NCBI GenBank assembly: GCA_016713135.1
Contig: JADJPR010000020.1
Coordinates: 248,001-312,000, forward strand
Source of the DNA: Rhodanobacteraceae bacterium
Lineage (GTDB): Bacteria; Pseudomonadota; Gammaproteobacteria; Xanthomonadales; SZUA-5
Length of the DNA: 64,000 bases
Reading direction: 5' to 3'
This document shows, piece after piece, positions 8,533 through 16,847 of the stretch (positions are counted from its first letter, which is position 1; the number at the start of each line of letters is the position of its first letter). The position numbers and the translations under genes were made by a program. The notes under the pieces are model-generated. The model was given only the letters and a program-made list of their open reading frames with translations. It was not told the DNA's origin and ran no database searches.

Positions 8533-9489
8533 ATGAAGCCTCTTCCGAGCCTCCGCCACCTGCGCTACGTCGTTGCGCTCGAGCAGCAGCGGCACTTCGC
8601 GCATGCGGCCGCCGCTTGTGATGTCTCGCAATCCACCCTAAGCGCAGGCATCCGCGATCTCGAGGACCTGCTTGGCGTCAAGGTCGCCGAGCGCGACCGG
8701 CATGGCGTGCTGATCACGCCGATCGGACAACGCATCGCGGCGCATGCGCGCAAACTCCTCGGCGAAGCGGAAAGCCTGCTGGAGATGTGCGCCAGCGCCA
8801 CCGCGCCGATGGCGGGCGACCTCCAGCTCGGCAGCATCCCGTCGATCGGTCCTTTCCTGTTGCCGCGATTGCTGCCGCACCTCAAGGAACGCTTCCCGGC
8901 ACTCGACATCCACCTGCGGGAAGACCGCACCCGCGCATTGCTCGCGCAACTGGCCGAGCGGCGCCTCGACCTGCTGCTGATTGCGTTCCCGTACGACACC
9001 CCGGACTGCGAGACGATGATGCTGTTCACAGACTCCTATCGCTTCGCCTGTCCCGCCGGCGATCCCCTCGCGAAATCGGATGTGGTCAGTTCCCGTGACA
9101 TCGCCGCGCGACGACTGATGTTGCTGGAGCCGGAGCACTGCCTGCACAGTCATGCGCTGCCGGTGCTGGAAACTGCGACGAGGAACCCGAACACGACGTT
9201 CGCGGCCACCAGCCTGCAGACCCTGGTCGCCATGGTGTCGGTCGGCATGGGCTCCACCCTGCTACCCGAGCTTGCGATCGAAGGTGGCATCCTGCAAGGC
9301 AGCACGCTGGTCACGCGACCACTCGGGTATCGCGCCGGCGTGCGCCAGATCGGATTGTGCTGGCGGCGCAACAGTGCCCACGCCGAAACCTACCGGCAGA
9401 TCGGCGAGGCGATCCGCGCGTGGGCCACGGATCATCTGCATTCGCAGGGCGCCGCGCCCCGGCGCTCCCCGGCCCGGCGGAAGAAGTAG
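8533..9489 (+). CDS. oxyR: LysR-family peroxide sensor OxyR lacking the second redox cysteine
   Basis: A 318-residue LysR-type regulator. An N-terminal winged helix-turn-helix (LRHLRYVVALEQQRHFAHAA... QSTLSAGIRDLEDLLG) is followed by the effector domain. The conserved cysteine of OxyR appears in LLEPEHCLHSHALPVL, with downstream ATSLQTLVAMVSVGMGSTLLP as in OxyR. The position of the resolving Cys208 of E. coli is Leu here. I use the ATG at 8533 (MKPLPSLRHLRY), which aligns with family N-termini; an ATG at 8512 adds seven residues. The divergent peroxiredoxin gene supports a peroxide-response role. It could alternatively be an OxyR-like regulator with different redox chemistry. Confidence 0.85.
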   Translation: MKPLPSLRHLRYVVALEQQRHFAHAAAACDVSQSTLSAGIRDLEDLLGVKVAERDRHGVLITPIGQRIAAHARKLLGEAESLLEMCASATAPMAGDLQLGSIPSIGPFLLPRLLPHLKERFPALDIHLREDRTRALLAQLAERRLDLLLIAFPYDTPDCETMMLFTDSYRFACPAGDPLAKSDVVSSRDIAARRLMLLEPEHCLHSHALPVLETATRNPNTTFAATSLQTLVAMVSVGMGSTLLPELAIEGGILQGSTLVTRPLGYRAGVRQIGLCWRRNSAHAETYRQIGEAIRAWATDHLHSQGAAPRRSPARRKK

Positions 9490-9610
9490 CCGATGAACCC
9501 TCGCTGCACTTCTTGAGTCGGCCTGCGCGGCACCTGGAACGGAGGGTCTGGTGCTCCTCTGGATATCGGCTTCAGCCTGCCCGGAAGCCTCGGCGCATTG
9601 GCCGCGTCAG

Positions 9611-9640
9611 CCCTGCCGGGCCCTTGCGGTCCGGGCAGGG
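9611..9640 (+). terminator. GC-rich hairpin after oxyR
   Basis: CCCTGCC at 9611 pairs with GGCAGGG ending at 9640 around a GC-rich loop, 120 bases downstream of the oxyR stop. There is no clear T-tract, so this is only a candidate terminator in the 213-base gap before the methyltransferase gene. Confidence 0.35.
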
Positions 9641-9702
9641 TGCATCGTGAGTCAATGCGGGCTATGCTTAATTAGCCTTCTCTAATCTTCGTTGAGATCC
9701 GC

Positions 9703-10308
9703 ATGTCCGCTGCCGGATTCTGGGACAGCCGCTACGCGCCCGACGCCTATGCCTATGGCACCCGGCCCAATCGCGGCTTGATGGCACTGGAGCCGCTGCT
9801 GCCGCGCGGCGCGCGCGTGCTGCTGCCGGGCGAAGGCGAGGGGCGCAATGGTGTGTGGCTGGCGCAGGAGGGTCACCGGGTGCTGGCGGTCGACCAGTCG
9901 GCCGAGGGCCTGCGCAAGGCCGCGAGGCTGGCTGCCCGAGCCGGTGTGCAGATCGAAGTCGAGCAGGCCGACCTGACCGACTGGATGCCGCCGCGCGACA
10001 CCTTCGACGCACTGGTGCTGGTGTTCGTGCACCTGCCGCCGGAGATCCGGGGTGCCGTGCACCGGCGCCTCTTGCAGGCACTCAGGCCTGGCGGACTGCT
10101 GATCCTGGAGGGCTTCGATCGCAGTCACGCCGGCTTGCCCGGCGGCGGACCGCGCGATCCGGCGTGGCTGTTCGATGCGGCGACGCTGCGCGAGGACTTC
10201 GACGAGTGCGCACCTCTGACCATCGAACTCGTCGATGCCGACCTCGACGAGGGCCCCTTCCACCAGGGCCGTGCGCGCGTTCTGCGCGTGCACGGCCGAC
10301 ACCGCTGA
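9703..10308 (+). CDS. Class I SAM-dependent methyltransferase (TehB-like)
   Basis: A 201-residue small methyltransferase. It opens with FWDSRYAPDAYAYGTRPN, followed by motif I as VLLPGEGEGRNGVWLAQEGH (a G-E-G-E-G-R-N loop as in the TehB/thiopurine-like small methyltransferases). Motif II is VLAVDQSAEGL, and ADLTDWMPP and FDALVLVFVHLPP complete the Rossmann fold. The SAM-binding fold is clear; the acceptor is not. It stands alone, followed 13 bases later by a DUF2798 gene on the same strand, probably in one transcript. Confidence 0.85.
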   Translation: MSAAGFWDSRYAPDAYAYGTRPNRGLMALEPLLPRGARVLLPGEGEGRNGVWLAQEGHRVLAVDQSAEGLRKAARLAARAGVQIEVEQADLTDWMPPRDTFDALVLVFVHLPPEIRGAVHRRLLQALRPGGLLILEGFDRSHAGLPGGGPRDPAWLFDAATLREDFDECAPLTIELVDADLDEGPFHQGRARVLRVHGRHR

Positions 10309-10321
10309 CGCCGGGAGGCAT

Positions 10322-10552
10322 ATGGCGCAACGCTTGCCGCAACAGATGTTCCCGTGGGTCTTCGCCGCGATCATGGGCGCCGCGATGACCGGCGTGGTCA
10401 CCCTGGTGCTGACGCTTTCGCGCGGCAGCTTCAGCCTGCTGCCGTGGCTGCAGAGCTGGCTGCTGGCGTGGATCGTGGCCACCCCGGTGATCGTCTACCT
10501 GGCCCCGCGCGCACGGCGCTGGGCGGCGCGGATCGCGCAGCCGCCGGGCTGA
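10322..10552 (+). CDS. DUF2798 small membrane protein
   Basis: A 76-residue protein with two transmembrane helices (FPWVFAAIMGAAMTGVVTLVL and LLPWLQSWLLAWIVATPVIV) and a basic C-terminus. This is the size and pattern of the DUF2798 family, whose function is unknown. GGGAGG lies five bases before the ATG. It follows the methyltransferase gene by 13 bases and converges with the hypothetical gene at 10556. Confidence 0.75.
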   Translation: MAQRLPQQMFPWVFAAIMGAAMTGVVTLVLTLSRGSFSLLPWLQSWLLAWIVATPVIVYLAPRARRWAARIAQPPG

Positions 10553-10555
10553 GCC

Positions 10556-11053
10556 TCATTCGCTGGCGCGCTGGCGCGGCGGCGCACTGATCGGCGGCGC
10601 GGGCGGCAATTCCGGCAACGCGGGACCGACGGTTTGCGCCGGCAGGTCGGCGGTCAGGCGCGCATGCAGCGCCTGCGCGCGCGCGAAGCTGACCGCATTT
10701 GCGAAGCGCTGCAGCGCCACGCGGTCCTTGAAGCGCACGCGCGCCCGCCAGCAGCCCGCTTCCGCACCGGGCAACTCGGTCAGCAGCCGGAAATCGTTCA
10801 GCGCGACCTCGAACCACGGCAGCAACCAGAACCAGCCGCGTCCTGTGCGCACTTCATCGATGGTGTGCAAGGGCACGCGCAGCGTCTGCGGCCGTCCCTT
10901 GAGCAGCCCGAGCAGGCTGTCGCGGGTCTGGAATTCGACGATCAGATCCTGGCCGTCGAAACTCAGCATGCCACCCACCTCGCCGAATCCAGCGTGGGTT
11001 TCGGCGTGGATCGGGAGGCGCAACAACGATCCGATCGGCGAAAGGGTATTCAT
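10556..11053 (-). CDS. Hypothetical protein, 165 residues
   Basis: The protein starts MNTLSPIGSLLRLPIHAETH and contains a beta-rich, membrane-free body (GGMLSFDGQDLIVEFQTRD, then a basic RVPLHTIDEVRTGRGWFWLLPWFEVAL) followed by a helical RFANAVSFARAQALHARL. It ends with a Pro-rich tail. The alternation of strands followed by one helix is reminiscent of a PH-like fold, but I do not recognise a family. Codon use matches the neighbourhood. It is three bases from the DUF2798 stop, convergent. Confidence 0.6.
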   Translation of the reverse strand: MNTLSPIGSLLRLPIHAETHAGFGEVGGMLSFDGQDLIVEFQTRDSLLGLLKGRPQTLRVPLHTIDEVRTGRGWFWLLPWFEVALNDFRLLTELPGAEAGCWRARVRFKDRVALQRFANAVSFARAQALHARLTADLPAQTVGPALPELPPAPPISAPPRQRASE

Positions 11054-11139
11054 GACAGACCGTGACTGGGCGGTCCGTGGAGCATAGGCAATCTGCGCCG
11101 CCCGCGGCGCACCCTCTCCTGCATCACGGGCGTGGGCGC

Positions 11140-11759
11140 TCAGAACTGGTAGCTCAGGTCGACGTACCAGAAGCGCCCCGGCAAGGGATAAGCCGGATCG
11201 AAGGAGTTGGCCGTGCCCGAGTAGGACACCGGTGGATCGCGGTCGAAGGCGTTGTGCACGCCGACATTGATGCGTGCCTTCCACGGGCTCTGCCAACCGG
11301 CCCGCAGGTCGAGATAGGTGCGCGATCCCAGGCGGTTCTCCGCGGACACGCCATCGACCGGACTGACCGTGCCGGGGCTGCTGCACAGCGAAGGATCGAC
11401 AAGCACCGGGGTTACGCAGGGCTCGTCGAGCGCGGAGTAGTAGCGGGCGCTGGCCGCAGCGCTCCACGCGCCCAGTTCCCAGCCCAGCGCGCGGTCTCCA
11501 CCTCGACCCGCTTGATCCGCGAGCCGATGACTTCGATGCGCTCGAGCGCAGCGTCAGGCCCAGGCGGCGGTTCGGCCTGGAGCGTGGTGGAGAGGGCGAG
11601 CAGAGCGAGCAAAGCGGGGAAAGGGGAAAGGGGCAGGTGGCCGGATTCGCCTGCTCTCCCGGAGCACATGGAACCCGGGCAAGTAGAACCATCCTCGCCG
11701 TGCCCAGGCGCCATGGGCCGCGCCGCCCTGCCCCTTGCCCCCTGCCCCGCTCTGCTCAT
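11140..11759 (-). pseudogene. Internally deleted TonB-dependent receptor remnant
   Basis: The 5' part reads signal-peptide-like LLALLALSTTLQAEPPPG then ERIEVIGSRIKRVEVETA, the usual opening of xanthomonad TonB-receptor plugs. Directly after this the frame changes. The text continues as the end of a receptor barrel (WELGAWSAAASARYYSALDE ... KARINVGVHNAFDRDPP ... YPLPGRFWYVDLSYQF), finishing in the required aromatic Phe. About 600-800 residues of plug and barrel are missing between them, with the junction near 11490-11505. The first ATG overlaps the stop of the kinase gene (ATGA), but the first 35 codons are G-rich and unlike a normal N-terminus. Non-functional relic. Confidence 0.75.
11726..11748 (-). 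other. G-quadruplex motif on the minus strand
   Basis: Four C-runs on the plus strand (3, 4, 5 and 4 bases, separated by 2-3 bases) make a tight G-quadruplex motif on the coding minus strand. It lies about 10-30 bases after the kinase stop. A second, plus-strand G-run series (three GGGG spaced by AAA) lies at 11616-11633. Confidence 0.6.
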
Positions 11760-14700
11760 GGCGCCTCCTCCACAACGCGTGCCAACTCCAGCGTCACCGC
11801 ATAAAACAGCGGCGCCTCCATCGGCCCGTCGCCGATACCCAGGCGCAAAGCCGTGACCGGCGCGCCGGACGGCAGATCGAGCTCGACGTGGTAGATGTGC
11901 GAGTCGTGAAAGTTCTCGCCCGCGCGCAGGGCGGTCGGAGACACCCCGCGCCAGGCCACCCGCGCGCTGGGCTCGGCGAGGTCCGGCTGCCAGTGCGTCA
12001 CCACATCCCGGCGGGCGAGGATCTCCAGAGTCTCGACGCTGCCGTCGGCCCGCTGCACTTCGACCATGCCGGCGCGGTTCGGCGGTGCACGCGGGCGCAT
12101 CGGCACATGCAGCAGCATCAGGACGTGCACGCGCCGCGCAGCGACGTGCTCCACCGGCACCCACGCGCTGCGCGGCAACGTGGGATGCAGCGACACCGCT
12201 GGGCCACCGCCACTGAGCTGGATCGCGCCGTCGATGCGCCAGTCGATGGCGTCCAGCCGGTGGATGCCGGCGGCCAGCGAGTACAGGTCGCCACCCTGCG
12301 CCGCCATGCGGATCCAGGGACGCCCCATGACCACGTTCTGCGCCGCCCGCAGGTCAAGTGGGACCAGTCGTGGGTCGACCCCCGCACCTTCGGCCGGTGC
12401 CAGCGACCGGCCCTGCGCCGCGGGCCGCGGCGCGACGTCAGCTGCGGCGATCGTGCCGCGCAACTGAGCGCGCAGGCGGGCGGATTCGGCGTCGTCGAGC
12501 GGGCGGGCAGTGCCGGTCGGATCGAGCACCGAGGCCAGGCGCGCCAGGTCGGCGCTGTCCATCGTCGCCGGCGGCAGCGACCACACCAGCCAGCGGCCGA
12601 AGATCGAGCGCGCCAGCAGACGCGCGCCATCGGGAGAGAACGCAAGGCGGGTGATCGCATCGTTGCCGGCCAGCGACGCGGTCAATTGCGAGCTGAGGGC
12701 CTCGCCGAGGTCCAGATCGTAGACCTGGACGGTATTGCGCGTGGCCAGCGCCACGCGCCGCCCGTCGCGGCTCTGCGCCAACAGGCCCATGGTGCGCGCG
12801 GAAGGCAAGCTGGGAATATGCGAACGCAGGCCTTCCGGGCCGATCCACACCAGCGCGTTGGCCTGGTGTCGGTGGGCGAGCACGCCATCGCCGCGCGCCT
12901 GCAATGCCACGCTCATGCCCGGGTGGTTGCCGACCAGGGCGCGCGCGCCTTGGCAAGTGGCGAGGTCCCAGCGCACCGCGGCGGCGCGTCGCTGGCCGGC
13001 ACCGTGGTAGGCCCAGACCGTCGCGCCGTCCGCGGAGATCGCCAGCGCGTCGGCATGATTGGGCCCGTCGAGCGCTAGTGGCGGACACGCCGGCGCGCCG
13101 CCGAGGTCGCGCAGTTCGACCTGGGTCGTCGCGTACCCCGAGGCCACCAGGAAACGCGCCTGCGGGTCCAGCCGCAGCGCCGTCGGTAGTTGCGGCAGCG
13201 CGACGTCATCGACCAGGGTGCGCACGGTTGCGAGGTCGATCGCCTGCGCGCGCTCGACGAAACCTCCGGCCTCGGCACGACCGTGCACCAGCAGCAGTAC
13301 CGGGACCGCCTCGGCGAGCTCGGCACGCAGCGGCGTGGACACCAGCACCAGCGGTTCGCGATGCAACTGGCCGCTGGCGGCATCGAACACCCTGAGCGTG
13401 CGTCCGGAGATGGTGACCAGCCAGCGACCATCGCGGCTGAGTTCGGCCAGGTCGACCGCCTGCGGGTGTACCAGCGGAGGCCACGCCTGCGCCCCGGTTT
13501 CGATGTCCACCAACCGCACCTGCGCACCGGAAACCGCCACCAGGCGCCGGCCATCGAAGCCTTGGCTGATCGGCGCAAGCGGCGCCGCACCCTCGGCACG
13601 CAGCGGCGCGGGCGGCAAGCGCCAGATCCCCACCGCACCATCGTTGCCGCCGGACACCAGGATGCGGCCGGTCGGCTCGAAATCGAAGGCCTGCGCGGAG
13701 TACGGCCGGCGGCCGAGCACGCGCGCGGGCATCGGCACGGTTTCGTTGGCGAAGGGCGCGAGCGGCGGAAGCTGCCAGATGCTGATGGCATTGCCGTGGA
13801 CCAGCGCCAGGCGGTCGTCCCGCAGGCGGACGCGTCCGAGGTGGATCATGTCGTCGATCAGCAGCGGCGCCGCACGCGGCCGCCGGGTAGGGACATCCCA
13901 GACCACCACCTGGCCGGACTCGGACAGCGCCGCAAGAGTGTTCCCGCTGCGGTCAAACTCGATCCAGCGCACGGTCTCGGTCGGTGAAGACGGCAGCGAG
14001 GTGGCCGCGCCCGTGGCACTGTCGACCAGCAGCACCTGTCCATCGAGCGCACCGAGCGCCAGCGTGTTGCCGTCCGGCGCGAATCGCCAGGCGCGCACCA
14101 GTTGCGCATCGGTCAAGCCCAGCGACCAACGCACCGCGAGGGAGCCGAACTCGACTGCTTCGAACTGCTGGAAGTCCCGCGTGCGCAACAACCAGCGGCC
14201 ATCCGGCGCGAACAGCCACATGCTGGAGGTATCCGCGTGGACCGGCCCGACCGGGCGCCAGCCATCCACCGCGTAGAAGCGGAAGCCATCGGGAAAGCGT
14301 AGCGAAGCCCTGCTGCGCCAGCGCACGATCGCGCGGCGCGCCTGCTCGTCGAATACGATGTCGCTGAAGCCTTCCGGCAGCGGGTCCGGGCGCAGCACGG
14401 CGCCGTCGCGCGCATCCAGCGCGATTTCGTCCGGCGTGCCGGGCGCCGCAAACACTGGTTGCTGGACCATGCCCGCCACGATGCGCGCGCCGTCGGCGCT
14501 GTAGCGGATCCGCCCGTGCGGAGCGCCATCGGCCATGCTGAGGTTGTGGGTCAGCCCGTTGGTCGCGGTACTCCACTCCAGGCTGCCGCTGGCGATGGCG
14601 TACTGGCGCAGGCTGCGTCGGCCATCCGGCCAATGGGTCGCCACCGCCACCCGGCTGGCATCCGGCGACAGTTCCACCGAGGTCGCGACCTGGCCAGACT

Positions 14701-16066
14701 CCAGCGGAATGCGGTCCACCAGTTGCGGCGCATTGGCCAGCAGGCTGCCGATGCGCTGGCGCTCGACCGTCGCCGCTACGGTGTCGCCGCTGGCCTCCAT
14801 CTCCGCGAGATTGGTCACCAGCGCTTGCAGTCCGTGGAAGCCGTTGCCTGCGGACAAGGCGGTCTCGGCTGCCTGAGCGCGCTCGCGCCACAGGCTCTGG
14901 CGCGCGCTGCTGGCGCTGGCGTCGGCGCGGTTCCATTGCACCGTGGTAGCGAACAGCCCCAGCAGCAGCGAGCCGACGAACAGCAGCACCAGCGCCGACA
15001 GCCGCGGTTCGCGGCGGACCGTGCGCACCAGCTTCTGCGCACGGTTCAGCGGGCGCGCCTTGACCTCGCGGCCGCGCAGGAAGTCGGCCAGGTCGTCGGC
15101 CAGCGCACGCGCGCTCGGGTAGCGCTCTGCCGGGTCCTTGCGCAGACAGCGCATGCAGATCGCCTGCAGGTCGAGCGGGATCGAGCGCTCGAAGGAACGC
15201 GGCGACGGTGCCATCGCGCAGACCACCTGCTCCAGGGTCTCGCGCGCGGTCGCGCCGCGGAACGGCGGTCGCCCGGTCAGCGATTCGTAGAGCGTGGCAC
15301 CGAGCGCGTAGACGTCGGTGCCGATGCCGATGCGCCCGCCCGCGGCGGCCTGCTCCGGCGCCATGTAGCTCGGCGTACCGGAGACTTCCTCGACCACCCC
15401 CGCGAGCGTGCCTTCCAGCCGGCGCGCCAGGCCGAAGTCGGCCACCATCGGCTCGCCGTGCTCGTCGATCAGCACATTGCCGGGCTTGAGGTCCAGGTGC
15501 AGTACGCCCAGGCGGTGCGCGTAATCCACCGCTTCCGCCACCGTGCGCAGCAGCGCCGCCGCGCGCCGCGCCGCCAGCGGCCCGTGCTTCTCCATCTGCT
15601 CGGCCAGCGACTGCCCGCGCACGAGGCGCATCGAGAAGAACGGCAGGCCATCCTGCTCGCCGATCTCGTGGATGGTGACGATGTTGGGATGCTGCATCCG
15701 CGCGGCGCTCTGCGCCTCCAGGCGGAAGCGCTCGATGAAACCGGGCGACGCCCAAGGGCCTGCGGCCAGCAGCTTGACCGCGACCTCGCGGTCCAGCGAG
15801 TGCTGGTGCGCGCGGTAGACCACGCCCATGCCGCCCTGGCCGAGCTTGCCGAGCAGGGTGTAGTCGCCGAAGCGGCATTGGTCGGGATCGGAAAGGTCGA
15901 GGTCGAGCGGATCGCCGGGCGCCGGCCCGAAGGCCGCGGCCGCATCCGCCGCCACCCGCGTTGCCGCCGGTGCCGACGCCGCGAACGCCAGTTGCGCCAG
16001 CGCCGCGAGTCCCGGCGCCACCGATGGACCCTGGTCCGGATTGACCGACGTAGCCGGCAGGTTCAT
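11756..16066 (-). CDS. Membrane Ser/Thr protein kinase with WD40-like sensor region
   Basis: A 1436-residue protein. The kinase domain (about 67-340) has the glycine loop LGQGGMGVVYRA, Lys98 in VAVKLL, catalytic loop LHLDLKPGNVLI (Asp192; the HRD arginine is Leu), DFG at 210-212 and APE in SYMAPEQA. One transmembrane helix (about 358-377) follows, then about 1000 residues of repeated beta-propeller-like blades (for example FAPDGNTLALGALDGQVLLVD, FEPTGRILVSGGNDGAVGIW). Such kinases sense through the outer propeller and phosphorylate cytoplasmic targets. Its ATG overlaps the stop of the preceding sigma-factor gene by four bases, so the two are translationally coupled. Confidence 0.93.
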   Translation of the reverse strand: MNLPATSVNPDQGPSVAPGLAALAQLAFAASAPAATRVAADAAAAFGPAPGDPLDLDLSDPDQCRFGDYTLLGKLGQGGMGVVYRAHQHSLDREVAVKLLAAGPWASPGFIERFRLEAQSAARMQHPNIVTIHEIGEQDGLPFFSMRLVRGQSLAEQMEKHGPLAARRAAALLRTVAEAVDYAHRLGVLHLDLKPGNVLIDEHGEPMVADFGLARRLEGTLAGVVEEVSGTPSYMAPEQAAAGGRIGIGTDVYALGATLYESLTGRPPFRGATARETLEQVVCAMAPSPRSFERSIPLDLQAICMRCLRKDPAERYPSARALADDLADFLRGREVKARPLNRAQKLVRTVRREPRLSALVLLFVGSLLLGLFATTVQWNRADASASSARQSLWRERAQAAETALSAGNGFHGLQALVTNLAEMEASGDTVAATVERQRIGSLLANAPQLVDRIPLESGQVATSVELSPDASRVAVATHWPDGRRSLRQYAIASGSLEWSTATNGLTHNLSMADGAPHGRIRYSADGARIVAGMVQQPVFAAPGTPDEIALDARDGAVLRPDPLPEGFSDIVFDEQARRAIVRWRSRASLRFPDGFRFYAVDGWRPVGPVHADTSSMWLFAPDGRWLLRTRDFQQFEAVEFGSLAVRWSLGLTDAQLVRAWRFAPDGNTLALGALDGQVLLVDSATGAATSLPSSPTETVRWIEFDRSGNTLAALSESGQVVVWDVPTRRPRAAPLLIDDMIHLGRVRLRDDRLALVHGNAISIWQLPPLAPFANETVPMPARVLGRRPYSAQAFDFEPTGRILVSGGNDGAVGIWRLPPAPLRAEGAAPLAPISQGFDGRRLVAVSGAQVRLVDIETGAQAWPPLVHPQAVDLAELSRDGRWLVTISGRTLRVFDAASGQLHREPLVLVSTPLRAELAEAVPVLLLVHGRAEAGGFVERAQAIDLATVRTLVDDVALPQLPTALRLDPQARFLVASGYATTQVELRDLGGAPACPPLALDGPNHADALAISADGATVWAYHGAGQRRAAAVRWDLATCQGARALVGNHPGMSVALQARGDGVLAHRHQANALVWIGPEGLRSHIPSLPSARTMGLLAQSRDGRRVALATRNTVQVYDLDLGEALSSQLTASLAGNDAITRLAFSPDGARLLARSIFGRWLVWSLPPATMDSADLARLASVLDPTGTARPLDDAESARLRAQLRGTIAAADVAPRPAAQGRSLAPAEGAGVDPRLVPLDLRAAQNVVMGRPWIRMAAQGGDLYSLAAGIHRLDAIDWRIDGAIQLSGGGPAVSLHPTLPRSAWVPVEHVAARRVHVLMLLHVPMRPRAPPNRAGMVEVQRADGSVETLEILARRDVVTHWQPDLAEPSARVAWRGVSPTALRAGENFHDSHIYHVELDLPSGAPVTALRLGIGDGPMEAPLFYAVTLELARVVEEAP

Positions 16067-16791
16067 GGCGTACCCGCCAACGCACGCAGCAGCGCGGCGC
16101 GTTCGGCTTCCAGCTCCACCGGACTGGTCACGGTTTCCGCCAGTTCCGCCTCGACCAGTTCGCGGAAACGCTGGCGCAGGCGCTTGATCGCCACCTGCGC
16201 CGCGAGCGGGCCGATGCCGAGCTCAGCCGCCAGCAGTGGCAAGGAACCGGGCGGGGGCTCCGCCGTCAGGAAGGGCGACAGGCGCTGGTACATCTCGCCG
16301 CGCTCGCTACGGCGGGTCTCCTCGGCCAGCCGTTCGCGGCTGCGGCTGAGCACCTGCAGTCCAAAGCTGCGCTCGAAGGTCGCGTCCGGTTGCACGCTGC
16401 CGACCAGTTCGCTGGCCATCCGCTGTTCAAGCGCGGCGATCTCACCCGCCGGCGCGTCGCCACCGGGATCGGCCGCGCCGGCCGCCAGGAACTGCTGCAG
16501 GCGGTCGAACAGAAACACGCGGAAACGGCCAGACCCGGCCGGCGCCTGCTGCCGGATCTGCTCGGCCAGGGCGGCGAAGAAGCAACCGGCGATGCGCCAT
16601 GCGGCTTCCGGCGCGTGGCCATGCTGGCGGATGCACGCATACACCGGGAACCAGTAGCTGCGGCTCAGTTCCTCCAGCGGATTGCGCCCGTCCTCGCGCG
16701 CCCCGTCGCGCACCGCGGCAACCAGCGACCAGCGCGTGTGGTTGAAGACCTCGGCCGAAACCGCCTCGCCTCTGTGTGATGTCTGCGGCAT
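16063..16791 (-). CDS. ECF-type sigma factor-like protein, degenerate in region 2
   Basis: A 242-residue protein starting MPQTSHRGEAVSAEVF. The opening NHTRWSLVAAVRDGAREDG and the later PVYACIRQHGHAPEAAWRIAGCFFAAL align with the sigma factor encoded just upstream (TTRWSMLIAARD; VRRRVGSPAQAEDLTQSFFAAL). The conserved acidic AEDLTQ of region 2.2 is replaced by AAWRIAG. A C-terminal helix-turn-helix-like segment (LAAELGIGPLAAQVAIKRLRQRFRELVEAELAE) corresponds to region 4. It is probably a duplicated sigma factor that has lost core-binding residues and may act as a kinase-linked regulator. ATG at 16791 with GGGGGA upstream; ends in an ATGA overlap with the kinase. Confidence 0.7.
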   Translation of the reverse strand: MPQTSHRGEAVSAEVFNHTRWSLVAAVRDGAREDGRNPLEELSRSYWFPVYACIRQHGHAPEAAWRIAGCFFAALAEQIRQQAPAGSGRFRVFLFDRLQQFLAAGAADPGGDAPAGEIAALEQRMASELVGSVQPDATFERSFGLQVLSRSRERLAEETRRSERGEMYQRLSPFLTAEPPPGSLPLLAAELGIGPLAAQVAIKRLRQRFRELVEAELAETVTSPVELEAERAALLRALAGTP

Positions 16792-16847
16792 GCATCCCCC
16801 GTGCACGTCTGCCCATGAACCAGCGCTACCGGACACCGCACTCGCGA

